Shown one piece after another: positions 16,105-24,146 of a stretch of 48,421 bases of DNA (position 1 is the stretch's first letter; every line of letters begins with the position of its first letter). A program made the translations under genes and the position numbers. Source of the stretch: an uncultured Candidatus Saccharibacteria bacterium (GTDB taxonomy: Bacteria > Patescibacteriota > Saccharimonadia > Saccharimonadales > Saccharimonadaceae); the NCBI GenBank assembly GCA_948648655.1, contig CAPKVJ010000010.1, positions 1 to 48,421 on the forward strand, in the 5' to 3' direction. Under the pieces are notes generated by a model. That model was not told the DNA's origin. It did not search any database and was given only the letters and a program-made list of their open reading frames with translations.

Positions 16105-16276
16105 AGGGAAGGCGTAATACCTATTGAGACTTGCCGATGGTCTAATAATATCATTTGCAAAATCTAGATAATAAGCAAAATTTACATTAGTACCAGTAGA
16201 GATGGACCAATATTCACTATTTTGACCAGAGCCTTTTATTGTAGCATGGCTGGTCATATGTCCGCTGCGTACAAAG
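16069..16276 (-). pseudogene. Silent 3' cassette 2 of the lectin-like family
   Basis: The minus strand encodes EAPLYFVRSG, a variable stretch with SEYWSIS, NFAYYLDF and IIRPSASLNRYYAF, then PLRCLAS and a stop. The APLY residues match the left-edge gene (GAPLYMTQSG), so this cassette carries a few more upstream codons than the others. The 5' motif is 16262-16276, with two changes from the common form. Codon choice is more A/T-rich (TAT, CTA, GAT) than in cassette 3, so the two have diverged by ordinary substitution. No promoter, start signal or N-terminal domain is present. It points away from cassette 3, with only 30 bp between their 5' motifs. Confidence 0.75.
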
Positions 16277-16306
16277 TAAAGAGGGGCTTCAGTAAAATTC
16301 GTCACC

Positions 16307-16517
16307 TTTTGTGCGCAGCGGGTACGTCGATATCTTCAATAGCAAGTTGTGGTACTCCGGACAGTACGGCTTCAATTGGTCCTCTATGTCCTACTCTAAT
16401 ACTAACTACGCTTACTACTTGGACTTCTCGGGTAGTGGCGTCGTTCCGTCGAGCGGCTACTATCGTTGGAACGGCTACCCCCTCCGCTGCCTAGCTAGTT
16501 AGAGTATAGGTAGTAGG
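16307..16517 (+). pseudogene. Silent 3' cassette 3 of the lectin-like family
   Basis: The plus strand encodes FVRSGYVDIFNS, then GFNWSSMSYSNTNYAYYLDFSGSGVVPSS, then GYPLRCLAS and a stop. The 5' motif TTTTGTGCGCAGCGG (16307-16321) and the 36-bp end (16482-16517) match cassettes 1 and 4. Just upstream, GTAAAATTC plus a partly conserved run to the motif is shared with cassette 4, and an in-frame TAA lies in it, so the cassette cannot be expressed as it stands. Its central part is closest to cassette 4 (SSM-YSN-N, FSGS-V-PS). It lies between pth and tRNA-Val. Confidence 0.78.
16482..16517 (+). repeat. Conserved 36-bp cassette 3' end, copy 3
   Basis: Plus-strand copy of the identical 36-bp block, followed by AGGATA as in copy 1. 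It is inverted relative to copy 2 at 16069-16104; the arms enclose about 377 bp holding both cassettes. Confidence 0.9.
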
Positions 16518-16551
16518 AGGATAGAAAGCGTTTTGTGATCTTATTCCATGA

Positions 16552-16593
16552 AAATAAGACGCTCACTCGTAAAAACGAATAAACGCCTTATTT
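16552..16593 (-). terminator. Probable terminator of tRNA-Val
   Basis: AAATAAG (16552-16558) pairs with CTTATTT (16587-16593), with inner CGT/ACG pairing. It lies 29 nt beyond the 3' end of the tRNA and reads into TTTTC on the minus strand. Confidence 0.5.
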
Positions 16594-16621
16594 ATTTTGT
16601 ATCAAGCGTGACGTGCAAACA

Positions 16622-16698
16622 TGGTGGTTCTTACTGGGCTCGAACCAGTGACCTCACGAATGTGAATCGTGCGCTCTAGCCAACTGAGCTAAAGAACC
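16622..16698 (-). tRNA. tRNA-Val (anticodon CAC)
   Basis: The minus strand folds into a full cloverleaf: acceptor GGTTCTT/AAGAACC, D-arm GCTC...GAGC, anticodon stem CACGA/TCGTG with loop TTCACAT (anticodon CAC, reading GUG), T-arm ACTGG-TTCGAGC-CCAGT, discriminator A and an encoded CCA. Its promoter must overlap that of prfA, because only 24 bp separate the two divergent genes. Confidence 0.97.
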
Positions 16699-16709
16699 GC
16701 TATATATGT

Positions 16710-16715
16710 TATAAT
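16710..16715 (+). promoter_or_regulatory. prfA -10 box, leaderless start
   Basis: TATAAT ends 7 nt before the prfA ATG, so transcription should start at or next to the start codon. It lies in a short A/T-rich interval shared with the divergent tRNA-Val. Confidence 0.6.
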
Positions 16716-16722
16716 AGCATGG

Positions 16723-17769
16723 ATGAAGATAGATTTCCAGAAATTTGAGGCGGAAAGGGCTGAAATTGAGCAGTTTTTGGCTGGTCCGGAGGCTTATGCG
16801 GCGCCAGATTTTGCGGAAAAGTCGCGGCGCTTGGCAGAACTAAATGAGATTCTGGGGCTGGCGCAGCAAATTGAGAAGGCAAAAAAGGATCTAGCTGAAG
16901 CTACGGAACTAGTGAATGATCCAGAATTGGGTGAGATGGCGCGTGAAGACATACGGGCATTGGAACTCAAGATTACAGATTGGAACATGAAATTGGAGGA
17001 AAAGTTGATCCCGCGTGATCCTGATGATGACAAACCGGCGATTTTTGAGATTCGGGCGGGAGCTGGTGGTGATGAAGCGTCGCTTTTTGCGGGCGAGTTG
17101 TATCGGATGTATGTGCGCTATGCCGAGCGACATGGTCTTAAAGTTGAGCTGATGAGCCAGAATGAAAACGAAGCTGGTGGAATGAAGGAAGTCGTTTTTC
17201 GGATATCGGGAGATAATGCTTATGGACAGCTGAAGTTTGAAGGTGGCGTACACCGTGTGCAGCGGGTGCCAGTGACGGAATCGCAGGGTAGGATTCACAC
17301 TTCAACGGCGACGGTAGCGGTGTTGCCAGAAGCGGCGGAGAGTGATTTTGAAATTAAACCGGAAGATTTGCGAATCGACATCTATCGCTCGGGTGGGCAT
17401 GGTGGTCAGGGGGTAAATACGACTGATTCAGCAGTGCGAATCACGCATTTGCCGACGGGCATCGTAGTGGCGATGCAAGATGAACGGTCGCAACAGCAAA
17501 ACCGTGTGAAGGCGATGGCGGTATTGCGAAGTAGGTTGTTGGAAAAGAAAAAACAGGAAGAAATGGCGGCAGCAAGCAGTGCACGGAAGAGCTTGATTGG
17601 CTCGGGTGATCGGAGTGAAAAGATTCGGACATATAATTTCCCGCAGGATCGGATTACGGACCATCGAATTCATTATTCGCGTTCAAATATCGGTGCGGCG
17701 ATGGATGGCGATATTGAGGATTTGATTAAGGAACTGACTCTGGCAGAGCGAAAGTTGCCGGAAGAGTAA
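16723..17769 (+). CDS. prfA: Peptide chain release factor 1 (RF1)
   Basis: RF1 ends translation at UAG and UAA. The peptidyl-hydrolysis GGQ (about residues 227-229, within GGHGGQGVNTTDSAVR) is present. The codon-recognition tripeptide appears as PVT in VQRVPVTESQGRIHTS, where E. coli RF1 has PAT. FEIRAGAGGDEASLFAGELYRMY is the usual family signature. It is 348 residues, slightly below the common 355-360. The ATG at 16723 is preferred over an overlapping out-of-frame ATG at 16720. No SD; TATAAT ends 7 nt before. prmC, whose product methylates the GGQ glutamine, follows 25 bp later. Confidence 0.95.
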   Translation: MKIDFQKFEAERAEIEQFLAGPEAYAAPDFAEKSRRLAELNEILGLAQQIEKAKKDLAEATELVNDPELGEMAREDIRALELKITDWNMKLEEKLIPRDPDDDKPAIFEIRAGAGGDEASLFAGELYRMYVRYAERHGLKVELMSQNENEAGGMKEVVFRISGDNAYGQLKFEGGVHRVQRVPVTESQGRIHTSTATVAVLPEAAESDFEIKPEDLRIDIYRSGGHGGQGVNTTDSAVRITHLPTGIVVAMQDERSQQQNRVKAMAVLRSRLLEKKKQEEMAAASSARKSLIGSGDRSEKIRTYNFPQDRITDHRIHYSRSNIGAAMDGDIEDLIKELTLAERKLPEE

Positions 17770-17794
17770 CCAAACGGTTGGGGGCTTGGGTGAT

Positions 17795-18652
17795 ATGACG
17801 ATTGACGATTGGCTAAAAGTAACAAAAAAGAAGATTGATTCGCTGGACGCGGATTTGATTGCGCTACAGGTTTTTGCTCCGGAAGGGGCGGACCGGAGTT
17901 GGTTGGTAGCAAATGATGTTGTAAAAATTACAACAGATATGCAAAAGGTAGCAGATGGTATGGCGGAGAGACGGTTTGAGGGCGAGCCGTTAGCGTATAT
18001 TCTGGGTGAAAAGGAATTTTATGGGCGGAAATTTGAGGTCGGAAAAGGCGTGCTAATTCCCCGTCCGGAGACAGAAAACTTAATTGAATTAATTAAGGGA
18101 TTGAAGCTACCGAAGCGAGCGCAATTTTTGGAAGTGGGCACAGGAAGTGGATGTATCGCGGTGACTTTGGCATTAGAATTTCCGCAGAGTTATGTACTGG
18201 CGAGCGATATTAGCTTAAAGGCTCTGGCGATAGCGGAGCGAAACGATTTATTGCATGAGGGTAGGGTAGATTTTGTGCAGTCGAACTTGTTGGCTGATAT
18301 GGACTTTGTCGATAGTGGTGAGCATTTTGATGTCGTGGTGGCTAATTTGCCATATGTGAGTAAGAGTTGGCGTTGGGTAGATATGGATAATTTGCGATTT
18401 GAACCACGTTCAGCAATTTTTGCACGTGGTGAGAATGGTTTATCGCTATATCGGAGGCTGTTTCAGGAGCTTCGACAAAGGATTAATAATGCAGAGATTA
18501 GTGTTAATTTTGTGGTAGCGGAGGCTGACCCATGCCAACATCAAGCACTACAAGCTATGGCTGAAAAATATGGGTTCAAATACATAAAGACCGAAAGTTA
18601 TGGACTTCTTTTTGAAAATCAGATATGTTTCTGGGGCGGAGAAGAGTTCTAG
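17795..18652 (+). CDS. prmC: Release factor glutamine methyltransferase (PrmC)
   Basis: PrmC uses SAM to N5-methylate the Gln of the GGQ motif in release factors. The SAM site is FLEVGTGSGCIAVTLA, followed by VLASDISLKAL. The substrate-Gln-binding motif, NPPY in most PrmC, reads NLPYVS here. An N-terminal helical domain with EPLAYILGEKEFYGRKF and the linker VLIPRPETE is typical. The start is set at the ATG at 17795 (MTIDDW); a TTG at 17786 is the alternative. It is transcribed with prfA and ends 3 bp from the convergent htrA stop. A small oddity is the Leu in the NPPY motif. Confidence 0.9.
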   Translation: MTIDDWLKVTKKKIDSLDADLIALQVFAPEGADRSWLVANDVVKITTDMQKVADGMAERRFEGEPLAYILGEKEFYGRKFEVGKGVLIPRPETENLIELIKGLKLPKRAQFLEVGTGSGCIAVTLALEFPQSYVLASDISLKALAIAERNDLLHEGRVDFVQSNLLADMDFVDSGEHFDVVVANLPYVSKSWRWVDMDNLRFEPRSAIFARGENGLSLYRRLFQELRQRINNAEISVNFVVAEADPCQHQALQAMAEKYGFKYIKTESYGLLFENQICFWGGEEF

Positions 18653-18655
18653 GGG

Positions 18656-19828
18656 CTATTTCTTGCTGGAATCGTTATAGCCGCCGAGCTTGACGTCAAT
18701 ATCAGCTTTCTTATTGTCTCGTAGAACTGTAAGCCGAACCGTGTCTCCGGGCATGTATTCACCGATGAGGGAGGATACTGATCCAGCACTGCCTACGGGG
18801 ACGCCGTTTACCGCCGTAATGATATCTTTGTCTTTGATGCCGGCTTTGGCGGCTGGACCATCTGAGATTACGGCACTAGATTTTTCGCCATTATAGATAT
18901 ATGCACCGTTGGATACTGGTAGGTCGTAGCTTTTGGCGATATCTGGTGTAAGGAGGATATACTGTACGCCGAGATAGGAACGTTGGGCGGAATTGTTATT
19001 GATAATGTTGTTTAGCATACCTTTGACGCTAGATATAGGAATGGCGAAGCCGATACCGTCAGCTTCGGTGGATGTAGCAGTATTGATACCGATAACTTCA
19101 CCTGCAGCATTGACGAGCGGACCACCGGAATTACCAGAATTGATAGCAGCATCCGTTTGAATCATGTCGTCGAGGTTTTCGGAGTTGGTGTAGTTGTCGC
19201 TTGTAGCGGTGATAGCGCGCCCAGTGCCGGATATGATACCAGAGGTGATAGTGTTTTGGAATTGCCCCAACGCATTACCGATTGCGATGACTTGCTGACC
19301 AGCATTAATGGTTTTGGAATCACCAAGTTTGACAGTGGGGAGATTTTCGACATCAGAAATCTTGAGGAAGGCGACATCATTGAGTGGATCGGTGCCGACT
19401 AACTTGACGTCGTCGTAAGTCGTACCGTCATCGAGAACGATATTGATAGTTTTGGCACCATCGACAACATGCTTATTGGTTAAGACGTAACCATCGCTAG
19501 TGACAATCATGCCAGTGCCAGCAGCAGTAGCGGTGGTTGATTGCCCAAAGAAGTTGCGTGATTCGACTTCTGTAATAATGGATACGACACCGGGTGTAAC
19601 TTTGGCAGCAACTTCGGCAATGGACCCTTCAACGAAATTTGCTGCATTACCGTCGCTACCGGAATAATTAAAGGTAATTGAATCATCGTGGCAAAAATCC
19701 CAGATACAGTAGCCAAGACTAGCAACTGATGCTACGAGCGTGATGCTGACGAGTGTGGTGATGATACTGCGAAAGTTTTGCTCGTTTTTCTCGGCGAGTT
19801 GTTTGTTGGGTGTAGATTTCTTGACCAT
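18656..19828 (-). CDS. Membrane-anchored HtrA/DegP-like serine protease
   Basis: A trypsin-like quality-control protease for the cell exterior. A short cytoplasmic N-terminus and one membrane helix (about residues 22-43) precede the protease domain, whose catalytic triad is visible: His120 in LTNKHVVDG, Asp151 in PLNDVAFLKI and Ser234 in NSGNSGGPL. One PDZ domain follows (about 290-375: YLGVQYILL, AAKAGIKDKDIITAVNG, PGDTVRLTVLRD). Length 390 residues matches single-PDZ HtrA. A strong SD (AGGAGG, 9 nt spacing) marks the ATG, unlike the leaderless housekeeping genes. It lies 25 bp downstream of a membrane-protein gene on the same strand and is likely co-transcribed with it. Confidence 0.93.
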   Translation of the reverse strand: MVKKSTPNKQLAEKNEQNFRSIITTLVSITLVASVASLGYCIWDFCHDDSITFNYSGSDGNAANFVEGSIAEVAAKVTPGVVSIITEVESRNFFGQSTTATAAGTGMIVTSDGYVLTNKHVVDGAKTINIVLDDGTTYDDVKLVGTDPLNDVAFLKISDVENLPTVKLGDSKTINAGQQVIAIGNALGQFQNTITSGIISGTGRAITATSDNYTNSENLDDMIQTDAAINSGNSGGPLVNAAGEVIGINTATSTEADGIGFAIPISSVKGMLNNIINNNSAQRSYLGVQYILLTPDIAKSYDLPVSNGAYIYNGEKSSAVISDGPAAKAGIKDKDIITAVNGVPVGSAGSVSSLIGEYMPGDTVRLTVLRDNKKADIDVKLGGYNDSSKK

Positions 19829-19853
19829 AAATAATTACCTCCTTTTTATGATA

Positions 19854-20639
19854 CTAATGAATATTAAATCTTGGTTGACTAAATCCGATAAGCAGAATAA
19901 TGATGATGGCGACGCTGAACAAGACTGGTAAAGCTACATCAGTGAATTTGAAACGTTTTTTGCGTTTGGCTATAGTATCCTGAACTTCAAAATAAGCAAA
20001 GGCTAACACGGAAAGAATGAGGCTGAGTTGCGATACGCAGATGCCAGTGGTACCGATCGTATAAATGATTAGCCAGGAGTAAGATAGCCAAGCGATTTCG
20101 GCTGAAAATAGTCCGAAGACTAACGAAATAAAAGTAGCATCTTGGTCTTCGCCTTGCACAAGAACGTGATGTGAGGCGGCAAAGCCAATGATGAAGGTTG
20201 TGATTACGAGTACGGAGGAATCAGAAATGGCTGCAAAAATTGAGGCAGTCGTCGTACCGAGCAGAATAGCAGTGATGGCTTGAATGATAGTAAACAGCGT
20301 GGAGGAACGTGGTTTGATAAAAATGAGCCAGGCTGCGTAGCCAACCATTAGGAAAAGGTGTACTGGCAGGAAAGTTGATCCTGCACAATAGGCTAGTAGT
20401 ACGAAACTGAAGCCGACGATAAAATCTACGAGGCTGGAGCGTAAATTGAGTAGCCAATAGCGGTGATTGACGGCAAAAACGCGCCATTTGGAAACAATGA
20501 CTAAAGCAATACCGATCAGATAGCTCCCGGTAGCTAGAGTAATGCCGATTGAAACTACGGCGAGTAAGAGATTGAGGATGACATGTAAGAAGGAACTTAA
20601 GATGTTGCGACTTTTGCGGATAAAAATATAATCTGCCAT
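19854..20639 (-). CDS. Polytopic membrane protein of unknown function, upstream of htrA
   Basis: The 261-residue product is mostly hydrophobic with about seven or eight membrane segments (for example LHVILNLLLAVVSIGITLATG, FIVGFSFVLLAYCAG, LPVLFSVAIIIILLIGF at the C-terminus). Short basic loops (RKSRN, KRKKRFKF) suggest cytoplasmic sides. A TACAAT box ends 9 nt before the ATG, so the leader is very short. I recognise no motif or family. It probably forms an operon with htrA (25 bp gap), which hints at a role in envelope maintenance (inference). Confidence 0.7.
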   Translation of the reverse strand: MADYIFIRKSRNILSSFLHVILNLLLAVVSIGITLATGSYLIGIALVIVSKWRVFAVNHRYWLLNLRSSLVDFIVGFSFVLLAYCAGSTFLPVHLFLMVGYAAWLIFIKPRSSTLFTIIQAITAILLGTTTASIFAAISDSSVLVITTFIIGFAASHHVLVQGEDQDATFISLVFGLFSAEIAWLSYSWLIIYTIGTTGICVSQLSLILSVLAFAYFEVQDTIAKRKKRFKFTDVALPVLFSVAIIIILLIGFSQPRFNIH

Positions 20640-20715
20640 ATGGAATGTATTGTAACAAAAAAATGCATAAAAGTAAAAACACTACCAGGATGGGGTTTTG
20701 TGGTATAATTAAAGA

Positions 20716-21357
20716 ATGGATTCAAAACCGAAGTTTTTTCAGAAACACCCCTTATTCAAAGATTTGATAAGTTTGGTGGTTTTTGTGGCTTGTGTGGTGC
20801 TGGGTACGATGATTTTGAATGCTTTTGTTTTCCGCTCTTATAATGTCGTCGGATCAAGTATGGAAAATACTTTACAGAATGATGATCGAATTATCGTGAA
20901 TCGTTTACCAGCGACATGGGCGCATTTTCTAGGGCAAGAATATGTACCAAAGCGGGGGCAGATTATCGTATTTGCGAACGGTGATGCTTCAGGAGTATTG
21001 ACATGTGAAGCTCCGGTGGGACAAGTGGACCAATATATTATTAAACGGGTAATTGCTTTTCCAGGTGAGCGTGTAACGGTAAAAGACGGGGTTTTGACGG
21101 TCTATAATGATGAACATCCAGACGGTTTCTCGCCGGATGACGATACGAGAGTGGATGATAATAATGGTCCCAAGAAGTATTCGTCGGGCGATGTCGATAT
21201 GGTAGTGCCAGAGGGCGAGATTTTTGTCGCAGGGGATAATCGTGAGGGGGCGCATTCGTTTGACTCAAGGTCGGGACTAGGGACAATTCCCTACTGTCGG
21301 ATTATTGGACCAGCAGCAATTCGGATTTATCCGTTTAGTGGTATAAGGGTGTTTTAG
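20716..21357 (+). CDS. lepB: Signal peptidase I (LepB)
   Basis: It cleaves signal peptides from exported proteins at the outer face of the membrane. One N-terminal membrane helix (about residues 17-38) is followed by box B with the catalytic Ser48 (VVGSSMENTL) and box D with the general-base Lys110 (YIIKRVIAFPGERV). VFVAGDNR-type box E reads IFVAGDNREGAHSFDSRSGLG. It has 213 residues. TATAAT (20704-20709) ends 6 nt before the ATG: a leaderless start. An insertion rich in Asp (HPDGFSPDDDTRVDDNN) lies between boxes D and E. It should process the secreted repeat protein and the lectin-like proteins in this window (inference). Confidence 0.95.
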   Translation: MDSKPKFFQKHPLFKDLISLVVFVACVVLGTMILNAFVFRSYNVVGSSMENTLQNDDRIIVNRLPATWAHFLGQEYVPKRGQIIVFANGDASGVLTCEAPVGQVDQYIIKRVIAFPGERVTVKDGVLTVYNDEHPDGFSPDDDTRVDDNNGPKKYSSGDVDMVVPEGEIFVAGDNREGAHSFDSRSGLGTIPYCRIIGPAAIRIYPFSGIRVF

Positions 21358-21362
21358 CTAAT

Positions 21363-21400
21363 CAAAAAGAGCCTCTGGTTGTGCATGAGGCTCTGATTTT
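21363..21400. terminator. Bidirectional terminator between lepB and the gene at 21415
   Basis: AGAGCCTC (21368-21375) pairs with GAGGCTCT (21387-21394), flanked by an A-run on the left and a T-run on the right. It serves both convergent genes. Confidence 0.8.
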
Positions 21401-21414
21401 TGGTGCTGGTTGTG

Positions 21415-22233
21415 TCATATCGGGATGGTGGCGGTCTGGGTGTACCATTCCCCTTTTTCATAATGGTGCGAGACAATGAACGGGCCAATTTCTATGGAGA
21501 CGGAGCCTTTATGACTTTGCCAGTCACCCGCAAGGTCATAAAAATACTTATAAGTATTTTCGCCCTGCAACCATAACGTCGGTATTAACGTGGCGGATTT
21601 GCAAGTGTCTTCAGCTGCGAAAAACAGTCTGTTGACTTCGTCTTCGGAGACGCAAGGCAGCCAAATGGGATAATCGGCGTAGGTGTTGATGCGCTTACCT
21701 TTGTCGAAGGATGTCTCTCCTGGCTGTGGCGCGAAGAAATTTTTTGCGGTTTGCAATATAAGTTCGCCGCAATCTCCCAAAACAGCAGCCTCATAACGAG
21801 AGATAACTTCAATGTCGGAATTGCTTTCCAGCATCCTGATTCCCTTTTCACTGGATATTCCGTATGGGAAAACGGGATTTTTGCACTTTGAGACGAGAGT
21901 CTTTCCGCCGAAGGCACTGATGCTAACCATGTAGTCCAAGAAGCCCTTATCCGGATCTGCTACGTCAAGCGAATTGCGATCGTGTCTGTCGTAATGTTTG
22001 GGTGATACCGCCAACATTGGTTTCATATGGAAAGTGTAGGGTTGGCCCGTATCGCTCTGCGTAATATACAGCTTCATCCAGCAGGGGACCATTTTTAACT
22101 TTTCCGTGAAAGTGTCGAAATGTAACACTTGCCCTTCTGTCAAGCCAAATTCCCGTTTCGGGCCATAATCTACGCTTTCTCGCGCGATATCCGCCATGAT
22201 GTTTTCGATGACATTACTTAATTTCTTCATCAT
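21415..22233 (-). CDS. Hypothetical cytosolic protein with regulated-type leader
   Basis: The 272-residue product has no signal peptide or membrane segment and a balanced, mildly acidic composition. I recognise no domain. Visible features are an N-terminal helix (KKLSNVIENIMADIARESV), a Trp/Tyr-rich middle, and a C-terminus of predicted strands (SVSIEIGPFIVSHHYEKGEWYTQTATIPI). The ATG at 22233 (MMKKLSN) is chosen because AGGAGG stands 4-9 nt upstream; a longer in-frame start at 22275 has no such signal. The promoter and long leader resemble those of the genes at 5654, 27445 and 28341, so all four may respond to the same signal. Flanked by lepB and dus, it looks like an accessory insertion. 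Confidence 0.65.
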   Translation of the reverse strand: MMKKLSNVIENIMADIARESVDYGPKREFGLTEGQVLHFDTFTEKLKMVPCWMKLYITQSDTGQPYTFHMKPMLAVSPKHYDRHDRNSLDVADPDKGFLDYMVSISAFGGKTLVSKCKNPVFPYGISSEKGIRMLESNSDIEVISRYEAAVLGDCGELILQTAKNFFAPQPGETSFDKGKRINTYADYPIWLPCVSEDEVNRLFFAAEDTCKSATLIPTLWLQGENTYKYFYDLAGDWQSHKGSVSIEIGPFIVSHHYEKGEWYTQTATIPI

Positions 22234-22314
22234 TTTTCCTCCTGAAAAAGAATTTACCAGCACTTCAAAAAACATTTTTCTAAAGAGCTGGTAGTGAATA
22301 TAGTACCTCTTTCT

Positions 22315-22343
22315 ATTGTAGCACAGATTTTATAAAAAGTCAA
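22315..22343 (-). promoter_or_regulatory. Promoter and leader of the gene at 21415
   Basis: TTGACT (22343-22338) and TACAAT (22320-22315) are 17 bp apart within CTATTGACTTTTT...GCTACAATAG, almost the same as the promoter at 7483-7511. The leader contains an inverted repeat, TACCAGC ... GCTGGTA, ahead of the SD. Confidence 0.7.
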
Positions 22344-22377
22344 TAGTAAAGTGGGCGTTTAGTATTTCTGGCAAGGT

Positions 22378-22406
22378 TTGACAGTTTTTGCTTCCCTTGT
22401 GATAAT
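22378..22406 (+). promoter_or_regulatory. dus promoter, leaderless start
   Basis: TTGACA (22378-22383), a 17-bp spacer and GATAAT (22401-22406). The -10 ends 7 nt before the dus ATG. Confidence 0.75.
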
Positions 22407-22413
22407 AGGGGGA

Positions 22414-23424
22414 ATGGAAAATTTTTGGAAAGATTTGTCAAAAGGGTTTACGGTTTTGGCACCAATGGAGGGTGTGACGGACGTGGTGTTTCGGCAAGTA
22501 ATTGCGCAGGCGGGGCGGCCGGATGTGTTTTTTACGGAGTTTACTAATGTTTCGAGCTATGCGTCGGAAAAGGGGCGGGAGAATGCGTTAGAAAGACTGC
22601 AAGTCGCGCCGACGGATGTGCCAATCGTGGCGCAGATTTGGGGGAAAAATCCAGAGCACTTCGCAGAATTAGCTGGAGATTTGAAGGAGCTGGGTTTTGC
22701 AGGACTTGATATAAATATGGGGTGCCCTGATCGGCACGTGAATGCGGCGGGCGGTGGAGCGGCGATGATTCGGACGCCGGGACTTGCGGTGGAGTGCTTG
22801 CGTCAAGCGCGAGCGGCGACGGATTTGCCGGTTTCGGTAAAGACGAGGCTAGGCTATACTTACGTACAAGAATATAGCGATTGGCTGACGATGATTTTGA
22901 AGGAGAATCCAGCGGCGTTGACGGTACATTTACGGACACGCAAGGAGATGTCAAAGGTGCCAGCGCATTTTGAGTTAATACCAGAGATTGCTGGGCTACG
23001 TAAAGCCTTTTCGCCGGAAACGAAATTGATTGTTAACGGAGATATTAAGGATTTGGCACAGGTGAAAGAATTGGCAAAAAAATATCCAGAGGTCGATGGA
23101 TTTATGATCGGACGGGGGGTATTTGAGAATCCATATTGTTTCACCGAACATATACCGACGCGTGAAGAGTTGATGGGATTATTGGATTATCATTTAGATT
23201 TATTTGACGAGGCGGATGCAAGATTACGGCTGAAGCGAGCACGAATGTTGGGTGAGGGAGTAGATGTGGCGCAGCGGGGATTGCCATATGAACCGTTAAA
23301 GCATTATTTCAAGATTTATGTTTCGGGGTTTGCGGGTGCGGCTGATTTGCGGGCGAAGATGATGGAATGTCGTAATACGCATGAAGTGCGCAAAGTTCTC
23401 GCGGATTGGCGAGCGGATAATTAG
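22414..23424 (+). CDS. tRNA-dihydrouridine synthase (Dus)
   Basis: An FMN enzyme that reduces uridines in tRNA D-loops with NADPH. The TIM-barrel signatures are APMEGVTDVVFRQV at the N-terminus, FAGLDINMGCPDRHV with the catalytic Cys, VSVKTRLGY, LTVHLRTRKEMSKV, VNGDI and FMIGRGVFENPY (FMN phosphate binding). The C-terminal helical tRNA-binding domain is present. Length is 336 residues. The ATG at 22414 (MENFWKDL) replaces an earlier in-frame codon at 22378, which lies in the -35 box. The stop overlaps the convergent tetR stop by four bases (TTAG). The exact subfamily (DusA, B or C) was not determined. Confidence 0.92.
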   Translation: MENFWKDLSKGFTVLAPMEGVTDVVFRQVIAQAGRPDVFFTEFTNVSSYASEKGRENALERLQVAPTDVPIVAQIWGKNPEHFAELAGDLKELGFAGLDINMGCPDRHVNAAGGGAAMIRTPGLAVECLRQARAATDLPVSVKTRLGYTYVQEYSDWLTMILKENPAALTVHLRTRKEMSKVPAHFELIPEIAGLRKAFSPETKLIVNGDIKDLAQVKELAKKYPEVDGFMIGRGVFENPYCFTEHIPTREELMGLLDYHLDLFDEADARLRLKRARMLGEGVDVAQRGLPYEPLKHYFKIYVSGFAGAADLRAKMMECRNTHEVRKVLADWRADN

Positions 23425-23978
23425 CTTGCAAAAATGCGTTGGAGCATTGATTTGAGATAGGCGTTGATTTCGTCAAGTGTGAGCGGAGTTTGGTCTTGGA
23501 AGAATTTGATGATTAGACAGACGGCGGCATCGGTAAAAAATTCAGCGTCAAGCTCGAGATGAGGAGAGGTCTTGTGCTGGTGATTTTTGAGACAAGCGGT
23601 GAGGTTTTTGTATAGGTGATGCTTGAGATGCTCGGTGAAATTAGGGACGTTGTGGGCACTGACAAGCATTTTGTAAATGTCGGTATGGGTTTTGAGATAA
23701 TCGGTGATTTTGTCGAAATATTCTGTAATGTCGCAAGTGCGGATGTCGTAATCGGAGTCAAAAAAGGTTTCAAAAATTTCATCACGAAAATCGTCAACGA
23801 CGTCATAAATATTGTCATAATGAAAATAGAAAGTCCCACGAGTGATGTCGGCTCTCTGGCAGAGCTCGGTGACACTAATGCGGTCAATGTCGTGCTTCTC
23901 TTTGACGAGTTCGGCAAAAGCCTGGCGGATGAGGCGGCGAGTTTTGACGGATGAATTATTAGTAGTACTATTTTTCAT
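23421..23978 (-). CDS. TetR-family repressor of the adjacent RND-type exporter
   Basis: A 185-residue TetR-type regulator. The N-terminal HTH is clear: VKTRRLIRQAFAELVKEKHDIDRISVTELCQRADITRGTFYFHYDN, with the usual TFYFHY recognition-helix end. The C-terminal ligand domain is helical (YKMLVSAHNVPNFTEHLKHHL). The ATG at 23978 is favoured, because TATAAT (23990-23985) ends 6 nt before it; a longer reading from 24179 would cross the regulatory region. It is divergent from the exporter gene at 24147, and palindromic sites in between overlap its own -35 region. Autoregulation and control of the exporter are inferred from this layout. Confidence 0.88.
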   Translation of the reverse strand: MKNSTTNNSSVKTRRLIRQAFAELVKEKHDIDRISVTELCQRADITRGTFYFHYDNIYDVVDDFRDEIFETFFDSDYDIRTCDITEYFDKITDYLKTHTDIYKMLVSAHNVPNFTEHLKHHLYKNLTACLKNHQHKTSPHLELDAEFFTDAAVCLIIKFFQDQTPLTLDEINAYLKSMLQRIFAS

Positions 23979-24008
23979 GGGCTTATTATAACATAAAATA
24001 TGACTTTT

Positions 24009-24045
24009 TTGTACAAATAAGATAATATTGTATAAATTTGTACAA
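24009..24045. promoter_or_regulatory. Triple palindromic operator between tetR and the exporter
   Basis: Two perfect palindromes TTGTACAA (24009-24016 and 24038-24045) and a one-mismatch copy TTGTATAA (24028-24035) lie between the divergent genes. Extended arms TTGTACAAAT and ATTTGTACAA form a 10-bp inverted repeat. The left copy overlaps the -35 position of tetR. These are the likely binding sites of the TetR protein. Confidence 0.7.
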
Positions 24046-24062
24046 TGATCAAGGGCCTGACC

Positions 24063-24091
24063 TTTACTATAGGGGAAAATATTAGTATAAT
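24063..24091 (+). promoter_or_regulatory. Promoter of the RND-type exporter
   Basis: TTTACT (24063-24068), a 17-bp spacer and TATAAT (24086-24091), about 55 nt before the ATG, which has a GAGGAG ribosome binding site. The operators lie just upstream. Confidence 0.6.
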
Positions 24092-24146
24092 TCCGATAGT
24101 TTTTACTATAGAAATGTAATATTTTGGGGGATTTAGAGGAGATTTT

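Noticed and set aside
16307..16502. Cassettes 3 and 4 as independent small genes starting at GTG (16311 and 47349)
   Set aside because: The GTG is simply the Val codon of the conserved FVRSG. There is no ribosome binding site, an in-frame TAA lies just upstream, and the sequence aligns with the interior of the larger lectin-like proteins.
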